Assembly (NCBI GenBank): GCA_031548365.1
Contig: JAVBRD010000002.1
Coordinates: 1 to 64,000 of the forward strand
Source: JAVBRD01 sp031548365
Lineage (GTDB): Bacteria; Bacillota; Clostridia; Christensenellales; UBA1750
Reading direction: 5' to 3'
DNA length: 64,000 nucleotides
Positions within the stretch are counted from its first letter, which is position 1. Every line of letters begins with the position of its first letter. Shown here piece after piece: positions 51,503 through 59,997 of this stretch. Both the position numbers and the translations under genes were made by a program. The notes below the pieces were generated by a model. It made no database searches and was not told the DNA's origin. It was given only the letters and a program-made list of their open reading frames with translations.

Positions 51503-52333
51503 GTGTGCTTGGGTATCAAGCTGGTGGGCAAAATCGGATCGATGGCGCTGATACGCCGCGAAGAGAACGACATTGACTACAACATTTTTTCGCGGCTGGG
51601 CGCTGAGCTTGAGCCGGGGATGATCTTCGTGACGTCGGGCGCGACCGAGATCGGGCGGCTCGATTACATGAAGCGCAACAGCGGACGCGAGCTCGCGGGC
51701 GAGCCCGACGCGGTCAAGACAGATTATGCGGCGCAGGGGCAGGCCATTTTGATGGAGAACTACAGGCGGTTCATCCCGCCGCACATCTCGGTGCGGCAGA
51801 TGCTCGTGGAGCACCATCACTTTAACGATCAGGAGAAGCGCGAGCATATCAGGCGGCTTTTTTTGCGCGCGGCGGAGCAAGGCGCAGTACCCATTGTCAA
51901 CTACAATGACGCAGTGTCCGCCGAGGAAAACCGAAAAATGGAGCTCTCCCAGCTGCGGCAAACAGGCGCGCCCGCCGTTGAGTGCGTGGACAACGACGAG
52001 ACGGCAGCGGTCATCGCAGAGCTGGTCGGCGCGCGCCTGCTCGTCATCATGACATCCGCGGACGGCATCTATCGCGATCCGTTCGATCCGAAAACGCTTG
52101 TCGAGCGCGTAACCGGTGCGGACGCGGACGAGGTCATCGAAAACATCCGCCTTTTGCAAGAGAGCTGCGTGGGCGCGTCGCGCGCGGGCGCGGGCGGCGC
52201 GAAAGCCAAGCTGGAGTACATGATCCCCGCTGTGCGCCGGGGATGCACCGTGGTTATCGGACACGGGCGTCATCGCCTGACCGCGCTTGCCGAGGGCAAG
52301 GTGCCCTGCACGCGCATCGGCGTTGGGATATAG
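51503..52333 (+). CDS. Amino-acid kinase-family protein, glutamate 5-kinase-like
   Basis: The 276-residue kinase resembles ProB without the PUA domain: KLVGKIGSMAL (K-x-G-S substrate loop), FVTSGATEIG, IVNYNDAVSAEENRKM, CVDNDETAAVIAELVGA, IMTSADGIYRDPFD and GAGGAKAKLEYMI. No proA follows, so proline synthesis is doubtful and a different acid may be phosphorylated. GTG start behind AGGGGG; a TTG two codons later is possible. It follows the LarA-like gene and shares the operon direction. Confidence 0.7.
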   Translation: MCLGIKLVGKIGSMALIRREENDIDYNIFSRLGAELEPGMIFVTSGATEIGRLDYMKRNSGRELAGEPDAVKTDYAAQGQAILMENYRRFIPPHISVRQMLVEHHHFNDQEKREHIRRLFLRAAEQGAVPIVNYNDAVSAEENRKMELSQLRQTGAPAVECVDNDETAAVIAELVGARLLVIMTSADGIYRDPFDPKTLVERVTGADADEVIENIRLLQESCVGASRAGAGGAKAKLEYMIPAVRRGCTVVIGHGRHRLTALAEGKVPCTRIGVGI

Positions 52334-52384
52334 AGGAATATATGACACCGCATCATATGGAGTGAGGAAAACTAAATTAGTGAG

Positions 52385-53077
52385 GTGGCCGAAACGAAAA
52401 TAACGATAAGCGACAACATTATCAAGCATCACTTGAGAAATGTGTACTTCATTAACGGACATAGTTACACCGGTAAATCCACAATGGTTAAAATGCTTGC
52501 GGAGCGTTACGATATGGTGTTTTGCGGTGAAAACTACCAATCCGGTATGCCCGATTCATTTCCAAGTGACGAACTGTCGCGATGGAAACAGCCAGCTCTA
52601 TGCTATTTTGATACGATGAGCGGTTGGGAGGAATGGCTGAGTCTTTCGCCAGAGGAACACTGGCGATGGATGCATGCTTGCACACAAGAATGCGTGGAAG
52701 TCGAAATTGCCGAACTGATAAAACGGGCCGCGGGTGGGAAGAGAGTCGTAGTTGATACGAATATTCCCCCGGAAGTATTACGCGTGATTTCGGACTATCA
52801 GCATGTAGTGATTATGGTTGGTAACCCGGATATTACCGCTAAACGGTTTTTTGACCGAGACGACCCCGACAAGAAGTTTATGATGGATCAAATTAAGTTG
52901 TGCAAAAACCCAGAGGCAACGCTTGCGAATTTTTACGCTTGGTTAGAGTATCAGCCACCCGATGACTGTGATTGGAAACATACAGGGTTCTTCACATACA
53001 CTCGAACCGATTATGAGAACGATACTCGCGAAGAAACGTTTGCGATTTTGGCGACACATTTCGGATTGGCGGATTGA
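52385..53077 (+). CDS. P-loop kinase-like protein in an AT-richer insertion
   Basis: This 230-residue protein has the P-loop GHSYTGKST and ends with a helical region; VVVDTNIPPEVLRVISDYQ could be the Walker B-like segment. It resembles small nucleoside/shikimate-kinase-type P-loop proteins, but I cannot name the substrate. Base composition is clearly lower in GC than both flanks (runs such as AAAATTAAGTT-type sequence), which suggests acquisition. GTG start in GAGGTGGCC. No partner genes are adjacent. Confidence 0.6.
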   Translation: MAETKITISDNIIKHHLRNVYFINGHSYTGKSTMVKMLAERYDMVFCGENYQSGMPDSFPSDELSRWKQPALCYFDTMSGWEEWLSLSPEEHWRWMHACTQECVEVEIAELIKRAAGGKRVVVDTNIPPEVLRVISDYQHVVIMVGNPDITAKRFFDRDDPDKKFMMDQIKLCKNPEATLANFYAWLEYQPPDDCDWKHTGFFTYTRTDYENDTREETFAILATHFGLAD

Positions 53078-53353
53078 GTCTGCATCCGGCAATATGCATT
53101 ACTAGAAGTTCTGTAGTTTGTTTGTGTTATAAAGCCTGCACCATAACGATGCAAAACCGCCACCCAACTTATTGGTTGGCATCGTCAATTAACCCCTAAA
53201 CAAGCACGGGGGAGCGAATTTTTCGCCTATGGCGTCGTCGTGCTTCGGAAGCGCAACTGCCGGATGCGCTTCGGCAACCTTGCTCTGCGTAAAAAACTCA
53301 CGCTCGCCTGTGCCGTTTATGGTGTTGGCTGGTGACGTGTCAAAGAAAAAACC
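53078..53353. other. AT-rich intergenic stretch, possible decayed sequence
   Basis: About 275 bases with low GC in its first part and short open frames only. No ribosome binding site or RNA structure stands out. It ends where the promoter of the core cluster begins. Confidence 0.5.
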
Positions 53354-53382
53354 TTGACAGCTTCGCGCGGAACGTGTATGAT
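53354..53382 (+). promoter_or_regulatory. Promoter of the ylxM-ffh-trmD cluster
   Basis: TTGACA, 17 bases, TATGAT, 27 bases before ylxM. Confidence 0.8.
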
Positions 53383-53409
53383 GGCAAGACCAACATGCGG
53401 GGTGACGGC

Positions 53410-53751
53410 ATGGAAAAACGCGTGCGAATCGCCAAGCTGATGGACATTTACGGCGCGGAGCTGACGCGTCAGCAGGCCGAGGTGCTCGCCGCAATATACG
53501 ACGAGGATTGCTCTCTGGCCGAGATCGCGGAGCGCATGGGCATATCCCGCCAGGCGGCGCATGACGCGCAAAAACGTGGCGCGGCGCGACTGGAAGCGCT
53601 GGAAACGCTTTTCGGCATCGAAGCCGGGAGCCGCCGGGATATTGAGGATTTGCGGGCGGCGCGCGAGGCGCTTGTTGAAGGCAACACGCAAGGCGCGCTT
53701 GAGCGCATTGACCGGATGATCGCGCGGCAGGAGGGTGAAGATGGCGTTTGA
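53410..53751 (+). CDS. ylxM: YlxM-like HTH protein of the SRP operon
   Basis: This 113-residue helix-turn-helix protein has MDIYGAELTRQQAEVLAAIY, CSLAEIAERMGISRQAAHD (the HTH) and a helical tail. YlxM precedes ffh in Bacillota and is thought to modulate signal recognition particle function. Here it starts behind GGGGTGACGGC and its end overlaps the ffh start by 11 bases. Confidence 0.85.
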   Translation: MEKRVRIAKLMDIYGAELTRQQAEVLAAIYDEDCSLAEIAERMGISRQAAHDAQKRGAARLEALETLFGIEAGSRRDIEDLRAAREALVEGNTQGALERIDRMIARQEGEDGV

Positions 53752-55057
53752 GTCCCTGTCCCAGAAGCTGCAGGACGTTTTTCGGAAGCTGACATCGCGT
53801 GGCAAGCTCAGCGAGAGCGACGTCAAGGAGGGCATGCGCGAAGTGCGCATGGCGCTGCTTGAGGCGGACGTAAGCTATAAAGTCGTCAAAGATTTCATTG
53901 CTCGCGTGACCGAGCGGGCGGTTGGCACGGAAATCCTCGCCAGCCTGACGCCGGGTCAGCAGGTCATCAAGATAGTCAACGAAGAGCTGATCGCGCTCAT
54001 GGGCGCGAGCGCGGCAAGGCTGACTTGGTCATCCGCGCCGCCCACCGTTTACATGCTCGTGGGCCTCCAGGGCGCGGGCAAGACGACCGCTGCCGGAAAG
54101 CTCGCTTCACACCTGAAAAAAACGCAGGGAAAAAAACCGCTCCTCGTCGCGTGCGACGTTTACCGCCCCGCCGCGATTGACCAGCTCAAGATCGTCGCCG
54201 AAAAAGTCGGCGTACCTGTGTTTGAGATGGGGCAAGGCGATCCCGTTATGATCGCCGCTGAAGGCCTCGCTTACGCCAAACGGATGCTCTTTGATCCGGT
54301 GATTGTGGACACGGCGGGCCGCCTCCACATCGACGAAGCGCTCATGTCCGAGGTCGAGAACATCAAGACCGCTGTCAAACCGCAGGAGATCCTGCTCGCG
54401 GTGGACGCGATGACGGGTCAGGACGCGGTCAATGTTTCGGAGACGTTCAACACGCGACTGAACATTGACGGCGTGATTCTCACCAAACTGGACGGCGACG
54501 CGCGCGGCGGCGCGGCGCTCTCCGTGCGCGCGGTCACGGGCAAGCCGATCAAGTTCGCCAGCGTGGGCGAAAAGCTCACCGATCTTGAGCCGTTCCACCC
54601 CGAACGCATGGCCTCGCGCATCCTCGGCATGGGGGACATGCTCTCTCTGATCGAAAAGGCGCAGGAGACGTTCGACGAAAAGCAAGCGGCGGACCTTGAG
54701 AAAAAGCTAAAAACCCAGCAGTTTACACTGGAGGATTTCCTTGAACAGTTCCAGCAGATGAAAAAAATGGGCGGTCTGGCCGAGATTCTCAAGATGCTGC
54801 CCGGCGCGTCAAAGCTCGGAGATGTGCAGATCGACGACAAGCAGATCGCGCACGTGGAGGCGATCATCCGCTCCATGACGGTTCAGGAGCGCCGCAACCC
54901 CGACGTCCTCAACGCTTCGCGCCGCAAAAGAATCGCGGCGGGCAGCGGGCGTACGGTGCAGGAGATCAACCAGCTCATCAAGCAGTTCGAGCAGTCCCGC
55001 CAGATGATGAAGCAGTTCATGGGCGGGGGCAAAAGGCGTCTTAGGATGCCGTTTTAG
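53741..55057 (+). CDS. ffh: Signal recognition particle protein Ffh
   Basis: The 438-residue GTPase has the N-terminal four-helix domain (AFESLSQKLQDVFRKLTSRG), G1 GLQGAGKTTAAGKL, DVYRPAAIDQL, DTAGRLHIDEALM, TKLDGDARGGAALS and a methionine-rich M domain at the end (QSRQMMKQFMGGGKRRL). It binds signal peptides of nascent proteins and 4.5S RNA and docks at FtsY. The real start is ATG inside the ylxM end; a GTG two codons earlier also exists. Confidence 0.96.
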   Translation: MAFESLSQKLQDVFRKLTSRGKLSESDVKEGMREVRMALLEADVSYKVVKDFIARVTERAVGTEILASLTPGQQVIKIVNEELIALMGASAARLTWSSAPPTVYMLVGLQGAGKTTAAGKLASHLKKTQGKKPLLVACDVYRPAAIDQLKIVAEKVGVPVFEMGQGDPVMIAAEGLAYAKRMLFDPVIVDTAGRLHIDEALMSEVENIKTAVKPQEILLAVDAMTGQDAVNVSETFNTRLNIDGVILTKLDGDARGGAALSVRAVTGKPIKFASVGEKLTDLEPFHPERMASRILGMGDMLSLIEKAQETFDEKQAADLEKKLKTQQFTLEDFLEQFQQMKKMGGLAEILKMLPGASKLGDVQIDDKQIAHVEAIIRSMTVQERRNPDVLNASRRKRIAAGSGRTVQEINQLIKQFEQSRQMMKQFMGGGKRRLRMPF

Positions 55058-55212
55058 GACGGAGATAAAGTCTTTGTCCGATTTCGGAAGAAACGGACGC
55101 CGGATTCTGCGGAACCAGCGCAGCAAAGGCTGTTTCCGTACCCACACTCTCCACCCGCAATCCTCCGCGCTGCGCGGATGATGATAGGCCACATATTTGA
55201 GGAGGAAACACT

Positions 55213-55458
55213 GTGCTTCGTATTCGACTTAAGCGCATGGGCATGAAGAAAAAGCCATTTTACCGCATCGTCGTCGCCGACGCCCTTTCCCCGCGCGACA
55301 GCCGTCCTGTTGAGGAAATTGGCTGGTACAACCCGCTGGTCGCGACCGAGCAGGTCAAGGTAGACGTTGAAAAGGCGAAGGATTGGATCGCAAAGGGCGC
55401 TCAGCCCAGCGACACTGTCCGCGCGCTGCTCAAAAAGAACGGCGTCGAGGTAAAGTAG
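55213..55458 (+). CDS. rpsP: 30S ribosomal protein S16
   Basis: The 81-residue S16 reads MLRIRLKRMGMKKKPFYRIV from GTG, then RDSRPVEEIGWYNP and a basic/acidic C-terminus. It is a structural protein of the small ribosomal subunit. The RBS is GAGGAGG. It follows ffh after a 155-base spacer with a small hairpin (CCGCGC/GCGCGG region) but no gene. Confidence 0.96.
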   Translation: MLRIRLKRMGMKKKPFYRIVVADALSPRDSRPVEEIGWYNPLVATEQVKVDVEKAKDWIAKGAQPSDTVRALLKKNGVEVK

Positions 55459-55481
55459 TGCACCGAAAGGTGGTCGTAGCC

Positions 55482-55724
55482 GTGAAGGATTTGGTTCAAT
55501 ACATCGCGGCCTCGCTCGTGGACAACAAGGAAGCCGTGGACGTACGTGAGGGCGCAGAAAACGACGCCGTGCTCATCGAGTTGCGCGTCGCTCCGGAGGA
55601 TATGGGCAAAATCATCGGCAAACAAGGCCGAATCGCCAAGGCGCTGCGCACGGTTGTCAAGGCAATCGCCGCGCGCGAGGGCAAGGTTGTGCTCATCGAC
55701 ATTCTTGATTCAGCGGAGGGCTGA
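55482..55724 (+). CDS. khpA: KH-domain RNA-binding protein KhpA
   Basis: The 80-residue protein has a type II KH fold with the GxxG loop in IIGKQGRIAKALRTVV. KhpA partners KhpB in binding RNA and affects division and cell-wall synthesis in Bacillota. The start is GTG behind AAAGGTGG. Its TGA overlaps the rimM ATG by one base. Confidence 0.9.
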   Translation: MKDLVQYIAASLVDNKEAVDVREGAENDAVLIELRVAPEDMGKIIGKQGRIAKALRTVVKAIAAREGKVVLIDILDSAEG

Positions 55725-56242
55725 TGAAGCCATATCTCTTAATCGGGCGGGTCGTCAAGCCGCAGGGTATCCGGGGCGAGGTCAAGGTATTGCCCATAAC
55801 GGATGACCCTGCGCGCTTTTTGCGCCTGAAAACCGCGTACATCCAAACAGCGGACGGCTTTGTTCCGCGCCGCGTTCTTTCGGCGCGCGTGGGGAGCGAC
55901 GCGGTCTACCTTTCACTGGAAGGAATCCCCGACCGGAACGCCGCTGAAGGCGCGCGCGGGCTGGAGTTGTTTGTCGACCGCGACAACGCGGTCAAACTGC
56001 CCGTGGGACGCTACTTTATCGAGGACTTGGTGGGTTGTTCGGTCGCAACGGACCAAGGGCGCGCAATCGGAACGCTCAGTGAGGTGTTCTCCGCGGGCGG
56101 AGCGGATGTGTGGCGGGTGCAGGGTGCCAAGACCGTGCTGTTTCCAGCGCTCAAAGCGCTGATCGTGTCAGTGGACATAACGTCACGGCGCATCGTGATC
56201 CGCGATGATAAGCTGTCTGAGGTAGTGGTTGATGAGGATTGA
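55724..56242 (+). CDS. rimM: 16S rRNA processing protein RimM
   Basis: The 172-residue protein has LIGRVVKPQGIRGEVKVLPI in the N-terminal domain and a PRC-barrel-like C-terminal half (YFIEDLVGCSV, then IGTLSEVFSAGGADVWRV, LFPALKALI). It assists 30S maturation by binding S19. It overlaps trmD by 11 bases, so both belong to the same transcript. Confidence 0.93.
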   Translation: MKPYLLIGRVVKPQGIRGEVKVLPITDDPARFLRLKTAYIQTADGFVPRRVLSARVGSDAVYLSLEGIPDRNAAEGARGLELFVDRDNAVKLPVGRYFIEDLVGCSVATDQGRAIGTLSEVFSAGGADVWRVQGAKTVLFPALKALIVSVDITSRRIVIRDDKLSEVVVDED

Positions 56243-57242
56243 CGTGCTCACACTCTTTCCCGCGATGTTCGCGCCCGTGCTCGGCATGAGCATCATGGGG
56301 CGCGCTGCCGCAGCAGGACACATCCAGACCTGCGTCCACGACATACGTCACTTCACCAAGGACAAGCACCGGAAGTGCGACGACTACCCGCTGGGCGGCG
56401 GACCGGGGTTAGTTATGACCGCGCAGCCCGTGGTCGACGCGGTTCGCTCCGTGGACGGCGCGGGGGAGTGCCGCCGTATTTTTTTGTCTCCGAGGGGGCG
56501 GGTGTTGTCCCAGCCGCTCGTTCGCGATCTGGCGCTCGAGAGGCGGTTACTGTTGCTCTGTGGGCATTACGAGGGGATTGATCAGCGTGCTTTGGACGTA
56601 TGCGGGTTTGAGGAGATCTCCATCGGCGATTATGTGCTCACGGGCGGGGAATTGCCCGCGATGGTGCTCATCGACAGCGTCGCACGGTACGTGCCGGGTG
56701 TGTTGGGGAGTGCGGCGTCGCTAGAAGAGGAATCGCACGCGTCGGGCCTCCTGGAAGCGCCGCAGTATACACACCCCGCGGTATGGGAAGGCATAAACGC
56801 GCCCGAGGTGCTGCTTGGAGGCAATCACGCGCGAATAGCGGAATGGCGCCGCGCGCAGTCTTTGCTCGCCACGCGCGACATGCGCCCGGAACTGCTGGAG
56901 GCGCAGGAACTCAGCTACGCGGATCTCCGTTTGCTCGATCCCGGTATGTACACGCTGTGTGGTAAAGTGGTCGTTCAGCCTCTTGACGACCGTGCGGCCA
57001 AAGCCGCAAGGCGGCTGGGGGTGGAGGCGGCGTTCTTATCCGGCGAAACCAGTCTTGCGCTCGCGGTGACTGTCGATAAAAAGTTTGCGGGTGTCCTTTC
57101 CGTGCGTGCGTCATTGGCTTCCAAAGCGGGGATTGATGCGCTAGCGGTTGCTCCAGTCTACGAAGGAACGGGACTTGATCTCTACCTCTTGCGGTTGGCT
57201 CACGCGTGGGCGCGTAAGCGGGGCTTGCAGCTGAACGCGTAA
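56232..57242 (+). CDS. trmD: tRNA (guanine37-N1)-methyltransferase TrmD with extra C-terminal domain
   Basis: Residues 1-235 are a complete TrmD: MRIDVLTLFPAMF, DDYPLGGGPGLVM, LLLCGHYEGIDQR, ISIGDYVLTGGELPAM, PAVWEGINAPEVLLGGNH, and WRRAQSLLATRD. It methylates G37 of tRNAs using SAM. TrmD is usually 230-260 residues; here about 100 more follow. The extension (GKVVVQPLDDRAAKAARRLG to HAWARKRGLQLNA) has ALAVAPVYEGTGLDLYLLRL, reminiscent of the acetyl-CoA loop of GNAT enzymes. The frame is continuous without an internal stop. rplS, usually next, is absent. Confidence 0.9.
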   Translation: MRIDVLTLFPAMFAPVLGMSIMGRAAAAGHIQTCVHDIRHFTKDKHRKCDDYPLGGGPGLVMTAQPVVDAVRSVDGAGECRRIFLSPRGRVLSQPLVRDLALERRLLLLCGHYEGIDQRALDVCGFEEISIGDYVLTGGELPAMVLIDSVARYVPGVLGSAASLEEESHASGLLEAPQYTHPAVWEGINAPEVLLGGNHARIAEWRRAQSLLATRDMRPELLEAQELSYADLRLLDPGMYTLCGKVVVQPLDDRAAKAARRLGVEAAFLSGETSLALAVTVDKKFAGVLSVRASLASKAGIDALAVAPVYEGTGLDLYLLRLAHAWARKRGLQLNA

Positions 57243-57269
57243 ACGTCCACAAAGGCGCAGTTTTTCTCT

Positions 57270-57298
57270 TGACAAAACCCGGAAGCGAACATATAATG
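57270..57298 (+). promoter_or_regulatory. Promoter of tRNA-Pro
   Basis: TTGACA, exactly 17 bases, TATAAT, ending 16 bases before the tRNA. Confidence 0.85.
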
Positions 57299-57314
57299 TT
57301 CAAGTGTCTGATAA

Positions 57315-57391
57315 CTGGGTGTAGCGCAGCTTGGTAGCGTGCTTGAATGGGGTTCAAGAGGCCGGAGGTTCAAATCCTCTCACCCAGACCA
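57315..57391 (+). tRNA. tRNA-Pro (anticodon GGG)
   Basis: Acceptor CTGGGTG/CACCCAG, D arm GCGC/GCGT, anticodon stem CTTGA/TCAAG with loop ATGGGGT, T arm GGAGG/CCTCT, encoded CCA. All arms pair (with one G-T pair each in the D and T arms). Confidence 0.93.
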
Positions 57392-57431
57392 ACAAAATCC
57401 CGCGGCTATTGGCCTGCGGGGTTTTGTTTTT
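57392..57431 (+). terminator. Terminator of tRNA-Pro
   Basis: ACAAAATCCCGC pairs with GCGGGGTTTTGT with one mismatch or wobble, followed by TTTTT. Confidence 0.85.
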
Positions 57432-57689
57432 CTTGTCGGGACTTCACTCCTGCAGTGTGAGTCATTATCGCGAGGTGCGCGAAAACCGCAAGCGCATGGT
57501 GCTATTTTTCAAAAACAGGGATAATAACCTTGCGGCGGTTTGAGCAACAGCTGGCACTAGGCGTGTTATAAGCGGTGCCTGGCGTCGCCAAGCGGGAAGC
57601 CGGCAAAAGGCCGCGCTCTTCACTGAATGTCAGCTCTGTTTGTCGGAAAGAAACGTTTACAACTCCGCCGCCGTTTCGGACTGTGTCAT

Positions 57690-58520
57690 TTCGTTGGCAG
57701 TACCTCTATCACGAGCTTGCAGGCGAGCTCAGGCTCCAGGAAAAAAACTGAGGCCTCCTTCATCATAAAAAGACAGTAATGCTCCTCGCGCCGTATGATT
57801 CGAAGGGTAAATTCTTATGATCGCGATATGAGGTTCGCGCGTTGCGCGGCGCGGTTCCGGCATTTCAGTCAAGCCGCCGACCACCACATCACGGTCGCAA
57901 TTCAGGATGCCATATGTCTCGCAGCCAACCGCATTCCTGCGCATAGCGACGCAGTCGCCAGGCCCATCCCGCAGATGCCGCTTCACTCACATCCGATATC
58001 ACCTGGATGGCCATAGGCAAATGACGCGCTCAGGCAATACGCGCCCCGCGTGCCATAATCCGTCTTAGCAAGCGCCATGCCGTCTGCTTCCAGCCGGATA
58101 TCGCTATACTCCAGCCAGAGGAACACATCGTCCAAGTCGCCTATCGTGCCGATCATGCCAGCATTTACCGTACTCGTCCCACGCGCGTTCCCCCGAAAAA
58201 GCGCGTAGTTCATATCTTGGGCAAGTCCGCGCAATAAATGGGGTGAGCAGTCGTCAACGCCGTCGGCTGCATGCGCGGACTTGTCCCTTATCATTTAGCG
58301 TGGCGGCAACGTGGACACGATCATCGATAATCACCGCTTCTGCTTCTGAGTTTTGAACCGCGCTGTGAATCCTGCATTTTTCATCCGCAATGCCCACCGT
58401 AAAACTCCCGGCGTCCTTAAGAGAACGTATACACTCGGCTAGATAGGAAAAGAGCAGGATTGCGGCGCGAGCAAACTTGAAATATCGCCCGGAGCAGGAT
58501 CCGTCAAGGCTCCGTTGCAT
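57690..58520 (-). pseudogene. Probably decayed coding region, minus strand
   Basis: Three short minus-strand frames follow each other in different phases: one beginning MQRSLDGSCSGRYFKFARA, one containing AGMIGTIGDLDDVFLWLEY, and one ending in CDRDVVVGGLTEMPEPRRA. A fourth fragment in another phase reads EASVFFLEPELACKLVIEV and then stops. Their amino-acid composition looks protein-like, but no single frame covers them. I do not recognise the family. It could be a gene inactivated by frameshifts or unrelated random frames. Confidence 0.35.
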
Positions 58521-58537
58521 GGAGCGAAACGAAACGC

Positions 58538-58577
58538 AAAAAAGCCATCGTCGCCGTATGGGCGGGGATGGCTTTTT
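58538..58577. terminator. Bidirectional terminator
   Basis: AAAAAGCCATC and GATGGCTTTTT are inverted, around GTCGCCGTATGGGCGG. It lies past the 3' end of the minus-strand nuclease-like gene. Confidence 0.85.
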
Positions 58578-58586
58578 GACATGCTA

Positions 58587-59330
58587 TTAGCTTTTATGAA
58601 AGATCAGTTTTCTTGAAAAATTATGATCAGAGGGAATTTCGTAAAGCCAGTGCGCCACATCATCGGGTTTTGCAAGCCGATGATTCTTTGCCCACGGCAT
58701 GACCGCCACCGCCTGAACACTATCCACGGTGATTTTCTGATCAGTGTTAGGATAATGCTTCAGCAGCTCAAGGTATATGCCCAAGTTCGTTTCCAGCTCG
58801 TTCTTATACCGGAGTGCTTGACCATAAGCGCCGTTTTTCCTGCTTTTTTTCAGCTCAAAGATGAAGAGCGTCGTACCCTTAATACCGAGAACATCAATCC
58901 GCTTGTTTTCAGCCGCCATAAGAAACTCGGCGGCAACGAGCTTAATACCATCGAATTGTTCGTCCAGCCTTAATTGCTGCAAGCAAAAAGCCGCCTGAAC
59001 ATCATCTTCGCGATATGTATCGGTATCTTTTGAGCGTTTGGGGAATCCCCAGCTCTTCAAGTCGGCGGCTTGCGGTGATCCGCCCAGTTCTTCTACGTTA
59101 TCTGCGATTGCGTCCAATATACCCCGGCTCTTTTCAAATGTTAGTTCGATCCCGCGCATGGGATGATGCGGGAGAAACGACACAAGTTCTATTTTTTGAT
59201 TATCCTTTGGCCTGAGCTGAAAGAAGCCGAAAATGCTGCTTTGGGCATATTCCTCGTTAAGCTTCGCGACCTCTGCGGCACTGACTTGTACATTCTTAAG
59301 CTTCTGAATCGCCTTGGCATCCAGTATCAT
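58587..59330 (-). CDS. PD-(D/E)XK-like nuclease-family protein
   Basis: The 247-residue protein has a candidate nuclease core: KRIDVLGIKGTTLFIFELKK gives Asp 146 and Glu 159-x-Lys 161, followed by AYGQALRYKNEL with Gln in the expected helix. This matches PD-(D/E)XK families such as DUF91/NucS-like ones. The N-terminal 100 residues are of unknown type. It would cut DNA or RNA with metal help, perhaps in defence or repair. It is divergent from the HTH regulator next door. Family assignment is by motif only. Confidence 0.65.
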   Translation of the reverse strand: MILDAKAIQKLKNVQVSAAEVAKLNEEYAQSSIFGFFQLRPKDNQKIELVSFLPHHPMRGIELTFEKSRGILDAIADNVEELGGSPQAADLKSWGFPKRSKDTDTYREDDVQAAFCLQQLRLDEQFDGIKLVAAEFLMAAENKRIDVLGIKGTTLFIFELKKSRKNGAYGQALRYKNELETNLGIYLELLKHYPNTDQKITVDSVQAVAVMPWAKNHRLAKPDDVAHWLYEIPSDHNFSRKLIFHKS

Positions 59331-59407
59331 CGTGCTTCTCCCCTTGCTTTTGTATGATCATACCGCATAAGCAGCTATCGTTCAACCTAAACATCTCCGC
59401 CATACTA

Positions 59408-59436
59408 TTGTCTTTTTATTTCTAGCATCATATGTT
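59408..59436 (+). promoter_or_regulatory. Promoter of the regulator/PolC-derived operon
   Basis: TTGTCT, 17 bases, TATGTT, about 28 bases before the regulator start. Confidence 0.5.
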
Positions 59437-59463
59437 ACACTGTCGTCAGGGACGGTGACCTGC

Positions 59464-59997
59464 ATGGCAAAACAAGCGGGAGGACTCAGCAAAACTGAAC
59501 GCATCCTTTCCATCTACCATCTGCTGACCCATTGCGAAGAGGTCTCGATGCAGGAGCTGACAGACAATCTTCCCGGTTGTAAGAAAACCTTCTCCCGCGA
59601 TATCGCGCTGCTCAAAAAGGCCAATGTGCGGATTGGATACTCAATGAAGCGGAAAGCTTTTGTGCTCGCGTATCGGGAGATGGAAAAGACAGATCCGCCG
59701 GAAAGCAAATCAGAAGCGCGTTACATTCAAAAGCTCAGGCGGCTCATCGCGCTCATGGACGGCCTGCCGTACGGGGACTGTGACAATTGGTACATGGCAA
59801 CCATTCCCTTGGCGAGCAGGCGCACCATGCAGCGGGATTTCGCGACGCTGAACGCCATCGGTTACGATATTAAGTATGAACACAGTGAGTGGAACTCGCA
59901 CGACGCGGGCATGGATGTCCCGCCGGGCCATTATTATTGCGACAGACCGAACGGGGCGTACAGCCTGCGCACATTTTTGCAGGAGGGTTATACATGA
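59464..59997 (+). CDS. Double-HTH transcriptional regulator (DeoR/HTH_11-like), no WYL domain
   Basis: The 177-residue protein has an HTH_11-type domain at the start (TERILSIYHLLTHCEEVSMQ; CKKTFSRDIALLKKANVRIG) and a second similar segment (LRRLIALMDGLPYGDCDNWY; RRTMQRDFATLNAIGYDI). WYL regulators have the first half plus a WYL ligand domain; here that is missing and a second HTH-like unit stands instead. It likely represses or activates its own operon. ATG chosen; a GTG three codons earlier exists. It overlaps the next gene by four bases. Confidence 0.65.
   Translation: MAKQAGGLSKTERILSIYHLLTHCEEVSMQELTDNLPGCKKTFSRDIALLKKANVRIGYSMKRKAFVLAYREMEKTDPPESKSEARYIQKLRRLIALMDGLPYGDCDNWYMATIPLASRRTMQRDFATLNAIGYDIKYEHSEWNSHDAGMDVPPGHYYCDRPNGAYSLRTFLQEGYT

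Noticed and set aside
51503..52333. Calling the amino-acid kinase proB
   Set aside because: There is no PUA domain and no proA next to it, and the sugar-acid neighbours suggest another substrate.
53189..53494. Minus-strand frame overlapping the ylxM promoter
   Set aside because: It overlaps the promoter and the start of ylxM and shows no family signature, although its C-terminal part looks protein-like.
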